A DNA stretch of 64,000 nucleotides from an uncultured Bacteroidota bacterium (GTDB lineage Bacteria > Bacteroidota > Bacteroidia > Chitinophagales > Chitinophagaceae): NCBI GenBank assembly GCA_903824665.1, contig CAIJXT010000017.1, positions 1 to 64,000 on the forward strand, read 5' to 3'. A program made the translations under genes and the position numbers. The first letter of the stretch is position 1. Each line of letters opens with the position of its first letter. The notes beneath the pieces were generated by a model. The model saw only the letters and a program-made list of their open reading frames with translations, made no database searches and was not told where the DNA came from. This document shows positions 17,868 to 27,037 of the stretch, in pieces.

Positions 17868-18632
17868 TTAATGATCCTGAAAAGGCTCCAGAAGACCATC
17901 AGGATAAGTGATCTTTTCGAGGTACAGCCCAAAGCCGGGCACATTGAACCGTGCGGCAGCTGGGTTGGCAGCCTGAAAAATAGCCGCCATTTGGGGCAGC
18001 CCGCCTCCATCCCTTGCAACCTTGAGCTGTGTAGCCACCAATCCGCGTACCATTCCGCGCAAAAACCGGTTTGCAGTGACAATATAGTGCAATTCGCCCT
18101 GGTGCTGTTCCCATTCAGAAGCCGCGATAATGCAGTTGAATGTTTTTGACTGCATATTTCGTTTGGCGAAAGACTCGAAGTAAGTCTGTTCCCTGATATG
18201 CCCGGCAGCGGCAGAGAGCGCATCAAGACTGAGCGGAAACGGGTAAAACAGGGCTCGGTTGACGAGAAACGGATTCTTTTTGTGGTAAATACGATACCGG
18301 TAGGTACGCTGGCTTGCGTCGAACCGGGCATTAAAAGTAGGGCTGGTTGCCCGCCACAGCTTTACCGCGGCTAGTCCGGCTGGCAAGATCGCGTTGCATT
18401 TGTAAATGAAGTCGTGAGCCGGGATCTGGTCTGTATCAAAATGATAAAAATTGCACAATGCATGTACCCCCTCATCGGTGCGGCTGGCACCGGTAGTGCT
18501 TACCGGCTGCCTGAGCAATGTACTCAACGTATTATTAACCGAAAGTTGGACGGTAGGCGTAAGCCCCTGTACCTGCGACCCATGAAAACAGGTACCATCG
18601 TACATCACTTCCAAAATATATCTGATGGTCAT
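17868..18632 (-). CDS. truA: tRNA pseudouridine synthase A
   Basis: A 254-residue enzyme that isomerises uridines 38-40 in the tRNA anticodon stem-loop. The family signature GASRTDEGVHA is present with catalytic D53. The N-terminal RYILEVMYDGTCFHGSQ and the C-terminal RFLRGMVRGLVATQ motif are typical. The length matches bacterial TruA. It follows tadA in the same direction but has its own promoter just past the tadA stop codon. Together the two form a small tRNA-modification cluster. Confidence 0.96.
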   Translation of the reverse strand: MTIRYILEVMYDGTCFHGSQVQGLTPTVQLSVNNTLSTLLRQPVSTTGASRTDEGVHALCNFYHFDTDQIPAHDFIYKCNAILPAGLAAVKLWRATSPTFNARFDASQRTYRYRIYHKKNPFLVNRALFYPFPLSLDALSAAAGHIREQTYFESFAKRNMQSKTFNCIIAASEWEQHQGELHYIVTANRFLRGMVRGLVATQLKVARDGGGLPQMAAIFQAANPAAARFNVPGFGLYLEKITYPDGLLEPFQDH

Positions 18633-18677
18633 TGGGCTGCAAGGTAAAAAAACAAGACGAGATCGCTATAGCTGGCA

Positions 18678-18706
18678 CAAACTTACAAACACACCGGTAT
18701 CACCAA
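18678..18706 (-). promoter_or_regulatory. Promoter of truA
   Basis: Minus-strand -33 TTG (18704-18706), an 18-bp spacer and a perfect -7 TAAGTTTG (18678-18685). The predicted start site lies about 40 bases before the truA ATG. Confidence 0.6.
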
Positions 18707-18711
18707 CGAGG

Positions 18712-19164
18712 CTACATGCCGGCTCCACGCTTACCGGCAAAGAAATCTTTCATCAGTGCAGCACATTCGTCAGCCAGAATACCGTGTACCAATTCGGCTT
18801 TGGGGTGAAAGGGCCAATGTTCTGCCGTTGTTTTCCTGTATCCGTTTTTTATATCTGACGCTCCATATACAATACGGCCAACCTTGGCCCAGTACAGCGC
18901 GCCGCAGCACATGAGGCATGGCTCTAACGTGACATACAACGTGGCCTCCGGGAGATACTTTGTACCAAGCCCATTGAACGCAGCTGTGAGTGCTATCATC
19001 TCGGCATGTGCAGTGCAGTCGTTCAAGCGCTCTACCTGGTTGTGCCCACGGGAGATGATCTTGCTGTCCCATACCACCACAGCGCCTACCGGCACCTCAT
19101 CGGCATCGAAGGCCAGCTGTGCCTCGCGGAGCGCCTGCCGCATAAAATAGGTATCGTCAAACAT
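18712..19164 (-). CDS. tadA: tRNA-specific adenosine deaminase (A34 to I34)
   Basis: A 150-residue zinc deaminase that converts wobble adenosine-34 of tRNA-Arg(ACG) to inosine. The zinc/catalytic motif HAE (H53, E55) and PCLMC (C83, C86) are intact, with the PVGAVVV strand before them. The length and the C-terminal YRKTTAEH region fit TadA better than guanine deaminase, though some Bacteroidota homologues are annotated only as nucleoside deaminase. It is transcribed toward truA. Confidence 0.9.
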   Translation of the reverse strand: MFDDTYFMRQALREAQLAFDADEVPVGAVVVWDSKIISRGHNQVERLNDCTAHAEMIALTAAFNGLGTKYLPEATLYVTLEPCLMCCGALYWAKVGRIVYGASDIKNGYRKTTAEHWPFHPKAELVHGILADECAALMKDFFAGKRGAGM

Positions 19165-19357
19165 AAAAACACGAAAATAATGTCAATCAAACATACAACA
19201 ATTGAGTCGCAAACCGTTTGCAGAGCTGTTACGAGGCAGTGGCGAGTGACGGGAATACAGAAACAAAGTGCGTGTGTAATATAATGTGGATGCAAATAAA
19301 AACACAAAACAACAGACGAAACGGATGCCCTGATCATTATTCTAATTAAATTGCAGT

Positions 19358-19879
19358 ATGCATATGAAACAGTTTATACTATCTCTATCGGCGGTTGTAG
19401 CATTAAGCACAGCAGCACAGGCGCAATCCAGCAGTTTCTGCGAGGGCGTACACGATGTGCTGAAAGACGCACCTAACGACTACAGAAATATACTTGGGCG
19501 GATGATGGAGTCGACCACGAGTGGCACAATGTGGTCGAGCACGGTGAAAATACCCGGTGTAGTGGGATACAGGATAGTGAGCGCTATGGGATACTTCTAT
19601 GAAGGTGCATTCATACAAACAACAGACAAGAACAAGCTGAAGCCGCTTTATGATGAATACACAGAAAAGCTGAAAGCATGTCTGGCGCCAGACGGGTACA
19701 AACTTTCGTATCAGGAAAACTTTATTGCCGGGCTCAGTGATTTCAGAAAAGTGATATTTATGAAGGATATAAAACCCGGAACAGATGCAAAAGATCTGCC
19801 ACCACATGTGACCATGGAAGCGCTGTACAATAAAGACATCGGGAAATTTGCCCTGGTCATGTTCATTTTCAACCATTAA
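19358..19879 (+). CDS. Secreted protein of unknown function
   Basis: A 173-residue protein with a clear Sec signal peptide (MKQFILSLSAVVALSTAAQAQ) whose second Met is a likely alternative start. The mature part is about 150 residues with two Cys (FCEGVHDV and KACLAPDG), possibly a disulfide. I do not recognise the family. It lies 7 bp before the methyltransferase start and is probably co-transcribed with it. Confidence 0.75.
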   Translation: MHMKQFILSLSAVVALSTAAQAQSSSFCEGVHDVLKDAPNDYRNILGRMMESTTSGTMWSSTVKIPGVVGYRIVSAMGYFYEGAFIQTTDKNKLKPLYDEYTEKLKACLAPDGYKLSYQENFIAGLSDFRKVIFMKDIKPGTDAKDLPPHVTMEALYNKDIGKFALVMFIFNH

Positions 19880-19886
19880 GTTTTTT

Positions 19887-20693
19887 ATGCTAAACCCTAA
19901 CGACTATGTAACCACAAACCGAGTGTTGTGGGACAAAAAAACGCCCTTCCATACTGCGTCAGCTTTTTATGCAGTAGATGATTTTGTGGCAGGTACCAAT
20001 ACACTTAAGGAAATAGAGCTGGACCTGCTGGGCGAAATCAAAGACAAAACGGTTTTGCATCTGCAGTGCCACTTCGGTCAGGACACGCTCTCTCTTGCCC
20101 GAATGGGTGCGAAGGTAACGGGAGCTGACTTCTCTGGCGTGGCAATAGAAGCTGCACGCGCACTAAATGACCAATTGCAACTTGATGCCCAATTCATCTG
20201 CTCTAATATATATGACCTCCCTTCTGTGCATACAGGGCAATATGACATTGTATTTTCGTCGTACGGCACAATAGTGTGGCTGGCAGATATAGCAGGCTGG
20301 GCAAAGGTTGTTGAGACATTCCTGAGGCCGGGAGGACGGTTCATCTTTGCAGAGACCCATCCGCTGACATTGATGTATGATGATAACCTCACCAGCATCA
20401 TCTACCCATACTTCAATAAAGGCATGATAGTGGAAAATGAGCAAGGCACCTATGCCGACAGGGAAGCAGATATAACGCTTCCATCTAACACATGGAACCA
20501 TAGTCTGGCAGATGTATTGCAATCGCTCATCAATGCAGGATTGTCGATAACAGCCTTTCGCGAATATGACTATGCACCACATGCGTGTTTTGGCAACATG
20601 GTAGAAGTTGCTCCTGGCAGGTTTCAGATAAAGGGTATGGAAGGTATGCCCCCGCTGGTATACGCGCTGGAAGCCCGAAAACCGAATGACTGA
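19887..20693 (+). CDS. Class I SAM-dependent methyltransferase (paralogue)
   Basis: A 268-residue methyltransferase, closely similar along its whole length to the one at 429-1232: HLQCHFGQDTLSLARMGAK, VTGADFSGVAI, DIVFSSYGTIVWL. The frame is open 13 codons further upstream, into the preceding gene. I start at the Met beginning MLNPNDYV, because it matches the paralogue's N-terminus and avoids overlap. A strong hairpin follows the stop. Substrate unknown. Confidence 0.87.
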   Translation: MLNPNDYVTTNRVLWDKKTPFHTASAFYAVDDFVAGTNTLKEIELDLLGEIKDKTVLHLQCHFGQDTLSLARMGAKVTGADFSGVAIEAARALNDQLQLDAQFICSNIYDLPSVHTGQYDIVFSSYGTIVWLADIAGWAKVVETFLRPGGRFIFAETHPLTLMYDDNLTSIIYPYFNKGMIVENEQGTYADREADITLPSNTWNHSLADVLQSLINAGLSITAFREYDYAPHACFGNMVEVAPGRFQIKGMEGMPPLVYALEARKPND

Positions 20694-20719
20694 ACCCCAA
20701 CGGGTTGAAAAATACTAAG

Positions 20720-20751
20720 CGCCGGATGCTCTGCATCCGGCGTTTAATATT
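20720..20751 (+). terminator. Intrinsic terminator after the second methyltransferase
   Basis: A perfect 10-bp stem (CGCCGGATGC, 20720-20729, with GCATCCGGCG, 20733-20742) and a 3-base loop, followed by TTTAATATTT. Confidence 0.85.
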
Positions 20752-20823
20752 TGGTGCTGTTTGCGTGTCTTCGTTTTGATTGCTGCGGCAGGCACCAATG
20801 CCGCAGTGTACAAAGAGTAGTTA

Positions 20824-22287
20824 TTATTTTTCGCCTGCAGGCTTCTGATCTGTACTGCTTGCTGCAGGAGTAGTGCTCTGCGTTTCAGTGCTTTTGGACT
20901 TCTTGTACTTTCTGTTGATCGGCACATATCCACCCATGTAAAAGTTAACTCCATATGCTTTGTCGCTGATAAAAAGCAGCATATCGTCGCTGCCAATAAA
21001 GAAACCACCAAAGCGGATACCGAGGCCAGCCTTCACACCCTTGGTCATAGAGCTGTAAGTAAGTGGCAATGCGAGGGTAAATACCTTGGTATCGAACCGG
21101 GGTGTGATGGTGAGCTGGCCGTAGTAAGAGTTGCCAAACTTACCGCGGTTGGCCATATTCTTGATCCATGTACCGTTTACATAAAAGTGACCCATGATGT
21201 AGTAGTCTGCACCCAGAATAAGTGCTGTGGGCAGTCCTACCTTTGCTGCTTTCTTGCCGGTATCCACATTGAACCCGCGACTGCTTGCATAGTCTTTGAG
21301 GTTGCTGTAGTTGAGGAAGTTTTTAGCCATATCGCTGGCGCTCATAGTGCCATTGCCCTGAATACCTACGCCTACAGCATTGTTGTAGCGGATCTTGCCG
21401 AGGTCTGTGATAGACAATGAGCCGCGTACCCTGTATTTATTGGCACTGTGGTCGTTGACATCAATATTATCGGGGCGATATTCGTAAACAGCGCCGATAT
21501 CGGCACGGAAACCGCCGCCACCATTGCCACCACCCTTTCCGAAAAAGCTAACATCAGAAAACCCACTGCCCAACTGTCCTGCACTATCTATCACACTGCT
21601 GGCAAACTGTACATTGGTGTTGGTGACCACCATTGAATCGCCGTTATAAAACTGTGCATCGAGATTGCTGCCGCTGACACTTACAAACCCTACGCCGTTG
21701 GTACGCCCTACGGTAATACCTGCTTTAATAAAGTGCTTTCCTTTTTCGTACAGTACACGGCCATAAGAGAGATTGAATTCGCTCCACATTTGTGCTGTCC
21801 AGTTGAATTTGTTTGATGTAAAATTGTACCCGGTGGACGCAGCAGATGCAGGATCCATGATGGACTGAAACAATGTGCGATCAAAATTATTGAACTGATT
21901 GAACGCACGCACACGTGTGGTCAGTGCAATACCGTTTTTATGGTCTATGGTATACATGGCTCCCGGACCGCGAATCTCTGCAACCGGCATCACGATGTTA
22001 AACTTGTTGTTGCCGGAAAAGGTGAGCAAGCCGCCGCCGCCAAGACCATCGCCGGTAGAACCTGTGACCTTTGACAGATTTACCGAAGCCAGATTGTTGT
22101 CGACCCCGAAATTGAGACTGAACAGATCCAATACGAACCTTGATCTGCTGTCAGCAACATTGGCGGGATTCAATCCCAGACTTGTTGTACCGCTCCAGTT
22201 GCCTGTAGCTACTCCCATCAGTCGCTGTGCGTCTGCTGTAAGTGCGCCCAGGGCAAGCATTGTTGTTGTAACCAGCACTTTTTTCAT
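20824..22287 (-). CDS. DUF5723-family outer-membrane beta-barrel protein
   Basis: A 487-residue protein with a signal peptide (start MKKVLVTTTML, cleaved near ADAQ) and a beta-barrel-like body rich in alternating aromatic strands. It matches the Bacteroidota DUF5723 pattern: LNPANVADSRSRF near the N-terminus and FIGSDDMLLF near the C-terminus. The open frame runs 36 codons further upstream into the lipoprotein gene; I use the internal Met because a signal peptide starts there. It is a paralogue of the protein at 23361-24809. The lipoprotein gene lies 53 bp upstream on the same strand, probably in one operon. Confidence 0.82.
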   Translation of the reverse strand: MKKVLVTTTMLALGALTADAQRLMGVATGNWSGTTSLGLNPANVADSRSRFVLDLFSLNFGVDNNLASVNLSKVTGSTGDGLGGGGLLTFSGNNKFNIVMPVAEIRGPGAMYTIDHKNGIALTTRVRAFNQFNNFDRTLFQSIMDPASAASTGYNFTSNKFNWTAQMWSEFNLSYGRVLYEKGKHFIKAGITVGRTNGVGFVSVSGSNLDAQFYNGDSMVVTNTNVQFASSVIDSAGQLGSGFSDVSFFGKGGGNGGGGFRADIGAVYEYRPDNIDVNDHSANKYRVRGSLSITDLGKIRYNNAVGVGIQGNGTMSASDMAKNFLNYSNLKDYASSRGFNVDTGKKAAKVGLPTALILGADYYIMGHFYVNGTWIKNMANRGKFGNSYYGQLTITPRFDTKVFTLALPLTYSSMTKGVKAGLGIRFGGFFIGSDDMLLFISDKAYGVNFYMGGYVPINRKYKKSKSTETQSTTPAASSTDQKPAGEK

Positions 22288-22340
22288 AACCGTGTTGTTT
22301 TTTGAATGTGAACAAAAAAATCTAATCGTTACTTTACTTA

Positions 22341-23093
22341 TTACAGTGTTCGTTTCGCTTCCCATGTGCCGTTCTCCGGCTTGCTGTTCTTCCATGTACC
22401 GTTGGTTATATTGTCACCAGACAGCGTTGCCGTTCCGGAAGCTCCTTTGCCGTCATCAAAACTCAAAGTATTGTCGGTAAATGTGCCATCAACGGTACTA
22501 GATGAAGTGGCACCATCTTCTTTTACTCTTGCATACCACCTTTTAAGGCTGGTAACGAGCAGCAGGTCGAAAGTGGCTGTTTTACCCGTAGTGAGGTTTT
22601 TAGCAGTGCCTTCGTAACATTTAATGAGATTGGTAGATGTTTCTTTTGAAATAGCCAGTGTGGCATTGGGATGGCCAGGGATAGTAATACTGGTCACCAC
22701 CGGATTTCCGCCGCTGGCATCTACAGAAAATGTGATGCTCACCGGTTGTCCGTTCATAGTACCTGTGAATGGAGATACATAGGATGCTCCCGATACCCAG
22801 CTTACGGTAGCCGTGAGTACTACTGCCACTCCATCGATGGTCATGAACGCCCTCAAAGTTGTATCGTTGTTTGCGATATCGAATTTGATAGTGCCGGACG
22901 AACCCACAACGATGCCTTTGTAAATACCTTTTGATGAATTGTCGTTTGCTGCTTTCGCCTCGGGTGTAGTAATGCAGGCTGTACAGGTGTAAGTTGGTGT
23001 GGCGGGCGTTTCATCCTTCTTTTTACATCCGGTAAAAAGCAGGTAGACTGCTGAAACAGAAAACAATGCGGCAGATAAAAAAGCTTTTTTCAT
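22341..23093 (-). CDS. Lipoprotein of unknown function
   Basis: A 250-residue secreted protein with a signal peptide ending in a lipobox-like FTGC; C23 would be lipidated, followed by KKKDE. The body is rich in beta-strand-forming Thr/Ser/Gly segments and looks like a repetitive beta-sandwich or small barrel. No family is recognised. It sits between two DUF5723 paralogues and has its own strong promoter. It may be a partner lipoprotein of the barrel encoded just downstream (inference). Confidence 0.78.
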   Translation of the reverse strand: MKKAFLSAALFSVSAVYLLFTGCKKKDETPATPTYTCTACITTPEAKAANDNSSKGIYKGIVVGSSGTIKFDIANNDTTLRAFMTIDGVAVVLTATVSWVSGASYVSPFTGTMNGQPVSITFSVDASGGNPVVTSITIPGHPNATLAISKETSTNLIKCYEGTAKNLTTGKTATFDLLLVTSLKRWYARVKEDGATSSSTVDGTFTDNTLSFDDGKGASGTATLSGDNITNGTWKNSKPENGTWEAKRTL

Positions 23094-23133
23094 ATCGTTT
23101 CGTTTTTTGTGATTAGTAAAAAAATTACTAATG

Positions 23134-23164
23134 CAAACGTATATACGGCCACCATATGTATCAA
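23134..23164 (-). promoter_or_regulatory. Promoter of the lipoprotein-DUF5723 operon
   Basis: Minus-strand -33 TTG (23162-23164), a 20-bp spacer and a perfect -7 TACGTTTG (23134-23141). It implies a leader of about 36 bases before the lipoprotein ATG. Confidence 0.65.
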
Positions 23165-23360
23165 TACTACTTTTGTAGTATTTTTCTGTACATAATAAAC
23201 AATATTCTATAATACATCATTGATGTGTAGGGCCAGGTATTGACAGGCAATGATCACTGACAGAGGAAGTGAATAATAAAATCAGGGTGACAGGATACAG
23301 TACGCAGCAGGAAATACCCACCACATTCGCAACAACAAAAACTGTATCCGACAAGGAATA

Positions 23361-24809
23361 TTAGTACATAGGGACTCCTTCCATTTCTTTCCGGGTTGCG
23401 GGCGCTTCGGGGTTCTTGCCCTCTACCCTGTAACCAGAATATGTAAAGTTGAGCGGAATATAGCCACCTACATAAAAGTTAACACCGTATTGCTTCTTGC
23501 TCACCAGCAACAGCATATCATCACTTCCGAAATACACCCAACCGAGGCGCATGCCCATACCAGCTTTGAAACCCTTGGTCATGCCACTGTAGGTTACCGG
23601 TATTGCAAAAGTGAAGTATTTCAATTCGACACGTGGCGTAACAGTAACCTGATTGTAATACGAGTTGCCCGGTTTGTTGCGATTGGCAAGGTTTGCTATC
23701 CAGGTCAGGTTCACATACAGATCGTTGACGATATAATAGTCTGCACCCAGCACCAGTGCTGTAGGAATGCCGACTTTTGCTGCTTTGCGACTGGTGTCGA
23801 GCGTAAACCCTCTGGCATTGCCATATTTGGTAAGGTCTGTGTAATTGGCGGCATTACGTGCCAGATCGCCGGTACTCATAGAGCCATTGCCGGTAATATC
23901 TGCTCTGCCGGCATTGCCATAGCGCATAAAACCCAGGTCTGTTAACGCTATAGAGCCGCGCACCTTGTATTTATTTGTGGTAAAGTCGACCGGGTCAAAG
24001 TTTTCAGGCCGGTATTCGTACACGCCACCAATATCGGCACGGAAACCATAACCGGCATTTTTGCCCAGCAAACTTACATCGTCGAGACCATTTCCGAGTT
24101 CGCCCGTCTTACTGATCACACTACTTGCAAACCGGATATCAGTATTGGTAGCTACCAGAGAATCATTGTTGTAATAGGTGGCATCAAGATTTTTTCCATG
24201 TACACTGATGAAACCAATTCCCATCATAAATCCGGCAGTGACAGCAGCTTTTACAAAGTGCTTGTAATGACGGTGAAAAACACGGCCATAAGTCACGTTA
24301 AGTTCGGTCCACATATGACCGGTCCAGTTAAAATTACCAGACTTGAAGGAATAGCCCGAAGCTTCGTTAAAGTTGGGATCCATGATCGTACGGAAAAGGG
24401 TGCGATCAAAGCTGCTGAACTGATTGAAACCACGAAGACGCGTGCTGATGGCAAATGCGCTCATAGAGTCGAGTGAGAACATAAAACCCGGTCCACGTAG
24501 CTCTGTTACAGGCAGGAGCACATTAAACTTGTCATTACCGTTGAATGTAAGCAACTTTCCGGTGCCGTTAACGCCGGTTGCCGCGCCAAAAGCCTGATTC
24601 AGATTGAGCGACGCCAGATTGTTATCGACTGCAAAATTGAGCGATGCAAAGTCGAGACTGAGTACTGCCCTGTTATCTACAATACTGGCAGGGTTGAGGT
24701 ACATACCCAGGGTACCGCCCCAATTTGCGTTTGCCACCCCCATCATTCTTTGCGCACGGGCACCAACAAAAGCGGATACCAATAGGGCTACTAACAATAA
24801 CTTTTTCAT
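23361..24809 (-). CDS. DUF5723-family outer-membrane beta-barrel protein (paralogue)
   Basis: A 482-residue protein with a signal peptide (about 1-19, ending GARAQ), then RMMGVANANWGGTLGMYLNP. It is alignable along nearly its whole length with the protein at 20824-22287, including GFNQFSSFDRTLF and FGSDDMLLLVS. It is presumably an outer-membrane barrel. The two copies probably arose by local duplication and are now separated by the lipoprotein gene. The intervening gap (23094-23360) contains the lipoprotein promoter. Confidence 0.82.
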   Translation of the reverse strand: MKKLLLVALLVSAFVGARAQRMMGVANANWGGTLGMYLNPASIVDNRAVLSLDFASLNFAVDNNLASLNLNQAFGAATGVNGTGKLLTFNGNDKFNVLLPVTELRGPGFMFSLDSMSAFAISTRLRGFNQFSSFDRTLFRTIMDPNFNEASGYSFKSGNFNWTGHMWTELNVTYGRVFHRHYKHFVKAAVTAGFMMGIGFISVHGKNLDATYYNNDSLVATNTDIRFASSVISKTGELGNGLDDVSLLGKNAGYGFRADIGGVYEYRPENFDPVDFTTNKYKVRGSIALTDLGFMRYGNAGRADITGNGSMSTGDLARNAANYTDLTKYGNARGFTLDTSRKAAKVGIPTALVLGADYYIVNDLYVNLTWIANLANRNKPGNSYYNQVTVTPRVELKYFTFAIPVTYSGMTKGFKAGMGMRLGWVYFGSDDMLLLVSKKQYGVNFYVGGYIPLNFTYSGYRVEGKNPEAPATRKEMEGVPMY

Positions 24810-24875
24810 GTGTGTTGCTTAGTGGCAGTAAACCTAAGAAATAAGTATTTATTTACCAAGCATAGGAAAGAGTGA

Positions 24876-24908
24876 TTTGTATCGTAGGGATATAAAGGCG
24901 TAAATTTG
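24876..24908 (+). promoter_or_regulatory. Promoter of ytxJ
   Basis: -33 TTTG (24876-24879), a 21-bp spacer and a perfect -7 TAAATTTG (24901-24908). This gives a leader of only about 12 bases before the ATG at 24925. Confidence 0.65.
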
Positions 24909-24924
24909 ACGGTAAATTAATAGA

Positions 24925-25275
24925 ATGATCTGGAAGGAATTGACGGACGAAGGACAGTTGGAAACAATAAAGGCAGAGAGCAAACAAACACCAACTTTAA
25001 TATTCAAACATAGTACCCGCTGCTCTATTAGCAATATGGCCAAAGGCCGGCTGGATAATATGGCGGATACAGACAGTGCGACATTCTACTACCTTGACTT
25101 GCTGCGTCACAGGTCTGTATCAGACAAGGTAGCTACAGAATTCAATGTACATCATGAGTCGCCACAGCTGTTGCTGATTGCCGACGGCGAATGTGTGTAC
25201 GAGGAAAGCCATAATGGCATCATTCCTGCTGAAATTCTAATTGAAATAGCACAAAGGGTTCAGAAAACAGCCTAA
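24925..25275 (+). CDS. ytxJ: Bacillithiol-system redox protein YtxJ
   Basis: A 116-residue monothiol thioredoxin-like protein. The active-site Cys lies in KHSTRCSISNMA, the YtxJ (DUF2847) signature, with the cis-Pro loop at HESPQLLLI. The family is proposed to act as a bacilliredoxin on bacillithiolated proteins in the cytosol. This suggests the organism uses bacillithiol as its low-molecular-weight thiol. It is monocistronic and convergent with ygiD 35 bp away. Confidence 0.9.
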   Translation: MIWKELTDEGQLETIKAESKQTPTLIFKHSTRCSISNMAKGRLDNMADTDSATFYYLDLLRHRSVSDKVATEFNVHHESPQLLLIADGECVYEESHNGIIPAEILIEIAQRVQKTA

Positions 25276-25310
25276 GCCGGCATGCATACGTTGTTATCCT
25301 GACAAGTGGC

Positions 25311-26198
25311 TCAGCCACCAATGATTACAGATCGCATAGAGATAGACCCCATATCTATACGATCGTTGAAATAGGCAACCCGTTCGTTTTTTTGCTGTAA
25401 ACCCAGGATGTAAAACAACGGGAGCAAATGGTCGTATGTGGGGTGCGCCATTTTAGCTGTATTGCCCAGTAATTTCTGATAGTTTAGGATAGAAGTGTGA
25501 TCGCCGGCATTGATCCAATTAGTGAACTTAGTATCAAATTCGTGTGCCCAGTCGAAATTTTTGCCTGAGTTACTCCAGTCGAGCATACCAAGATTGTGTA
25601 CCAGATTACCGCTACCAATGATGAGCACACCTTTGTCGCGCAGCTTTGACAATTGTTTTCCTATCTCATAGTGGTATTGGGGAGATTGATCATAGTCGAG
25701 ACTCATTTGAAAAACCGGTATGTCTGCAGCAGGATACATGGGCAGCAAAACACTCCATGTTCCATGGTCCAGCCCCCAGGCATCGTCTGATTCAACGTGT
25801 GTATGGGACACCAATTGTCTTGTAAGTGCTGCATATTCCGGTGATCCCGGTGCCGGGTATTGCTGATCGAAAAGCTTTTTAGGAAACCCGCCAAAATCAT
25901 GTATCGTTCGTGGCTTTACCATGCCTGTCACTTTGGTCCCTTTTGTGAGCCAGTGTGCAGATACTGACAAAATAGCCTGTGGCCGGGGCAGTTTGGCACC
26001 AATAGCGTGCCAGCTCTTGCTATATTCATTGTCTTCAATTGCATTCATAGGACTACCATGCCCTACGAAGAGTACCGGCATACGCGGAGCAGCCGGAAGA
26101 CTATTGCCAAGGTTGGCCAAAGCGGAAAGTGTAGACATACCAGATAATTGAGCGAGGGCAATAATACCGCCCGACTTGATTAAAGATCGCCTTTGCAT
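25311..26198 (-). CDS. ygiD: 4,5-DOPA extradiol dioxygenase-like protein (YgiD family)
   Basis: A 295-residue member of the LigB/DODA class III extradiol dioxygenases. Candidate metal ligands are in FVGHGSPM, SVSAHW and GSGNLVHNLG, with a catalytic His in LDHGTWSVL. Bacterial YgiD can open the DOPA ring in vitro; the natural substrate is unclear. Unusually, the N-terminus starts QRRSLIKSGG followed by a hydrophobic stretch to about residue 30, resembling a twin-arginine signal. The enzyme may therefore be exported folded. Length otherwise matches the family. Confidence 0.88.
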   Translation of the reverse strand: MQRRSLIKSGGIIALAQLSGMSTLSALANLGNSLPAAPRMPVLFVGHGSPMNAIEDNEYSKSWHAIGAKLPRPQAILSVSAHWLTKGTKVTGMVKPRTIHDFGGFPKKLFDQQYPAPGSPEYAALTRQLVSHTHVESDDAWGLDHGTWSVLLPMYPAADIPVFQMSLDYDQSPQYHYEIGKQLSKLRDKGVLIIGSGNLVHNLGMLDWSNSGKNFDWAHEFDTKFTNWINAGDHTSILNYQKLLGNTAKMAHPTYDHLLPLFYILGLQQKNERVAYFNDRIDMGSISMRSVIIGG

Positions 26199-26335
26199 TA
26201 GTTTGAAGTTTTAAGGCTATGAGTCAAAAAATGATTGCACCACAAATTTACGTGTATATACATTCATTTACAAATCCACGCGGCTGAATGGCTTAAAAAA
26301 GCACTGTGTTTAGGCGAAAATGGTATTTTTATATC

Positions 26336-26953
26336 ATGAACCCAAAAACAACCACAACCCACCTGCAACATCTGTCTAAAGATAAGAAACTGGCAGGAGT
26401 GCTGCAAACGGTAGTGCCCTATGAGCTGCAGAAAAGGAAGAATGTGTGTCTCAGATTGTGTATGTCTATTATGAGCCAGCAATTATCCACAAAGGTGGCA
26501 GATGTTTTTCAGCAGCGGTTTCTGATGCTTTTCGGTGATCAGGAACCCACCCCCGAACAAATAGCGGCAACATCATTTGAGACATTACGTGGAATTGGAC
26601 TGTCGGGCGCTAAGGCCAACTATGTACTAAATGTTGCAAACTACTTCATAGACCACAGCATAAGCGACAACACACTCTATGCCATGACAGATACCGAAGT
26701 TATGCACCTGCTGCTGCCGATAAAAGGTGTAGGTAAGTGGACTGTGGAGATGCTACTGATGTTTACGCTGGGGCACGAAGATGTCTTCCCAGCCGATGAC
26801 CTGGGCATACAACAAGCCATGGCTAAGGTCTATGGGTTGGATATGACCGAAAAAAAAGTGCTGAGGGAAAAGATGCTGAAGATATCGGTAAAATGGACGC
26901 CATACCGCACCTATGCATGCTTCTACCTTTGGCGGTTCAAAGACGGCAATTAA
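26336..26953 (+). CDS. DNA-3-methyladenine glycosylase II-like (HhH-GPD)
   Basis: A 205-residue base-excision repair glycosylase. The helix-hairpin-helix is LPIKGVGKWTVEM (128-140), and the catalytic Asp is in FPADDLGIQQ (D154/D155). A substrate-pocket region precedes them (MSIMSQQLSTKVA). It removes alkylated purines from DNA. The open frame starts ten codons earlier; I use the Met of MNPKTTTTH because the upstream residues do not resemble the family. Confidence 0.9.
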   Translation: MNPKTTTTHLQHLSKDKKLAGVLQTVVPYELQKRKNVCLRLCMSIMSQQLSTKVADVFQQRFLMLFGDQEPTPEQIAATSFETLRGIGLSGAKANYVLNVANYFIDHSISDNTLYAMTDTEVMHLLLPIKGVGKWTVEMLLMFTLGHEDVFPADDLGIQQAMAKVYGLDMTEKKVLREKMLKISVKWTPYRTYACFYLWRFKDGN

Positions 26954-26984
26954 TCTGCTCCAGATCATTTGGGGAGAATGTACA

Positions 26985-27014
26985 TTGTACAAGTGCTACA
27001 ATCTGCTAATTTTG
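26985..27014 (+). promoter_or_regulatory. Promoter of the J-domain gene
   Basis: -33 TTG (26985-26987), a 19-bp spacer and a perfect -7 TAATTTTG (27007-27014). The predicted start site is about 20 bases before the ATG at 27038. This argues against the earlier in-frame start at 26969. Confidence 0.65.
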
Positions 27015-27037
27015 CACCCCGAAACGTATGTGGGCGT

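Noticed and set aside
20783-20806. CTGCGGCA / TGCCGCAG hairpin as terminator of the DUF5723 gene
   Set aside because: The stem is good but no T-run follows on the minus strand; it may be a weak or Rho-aided terminator, so I left it out.
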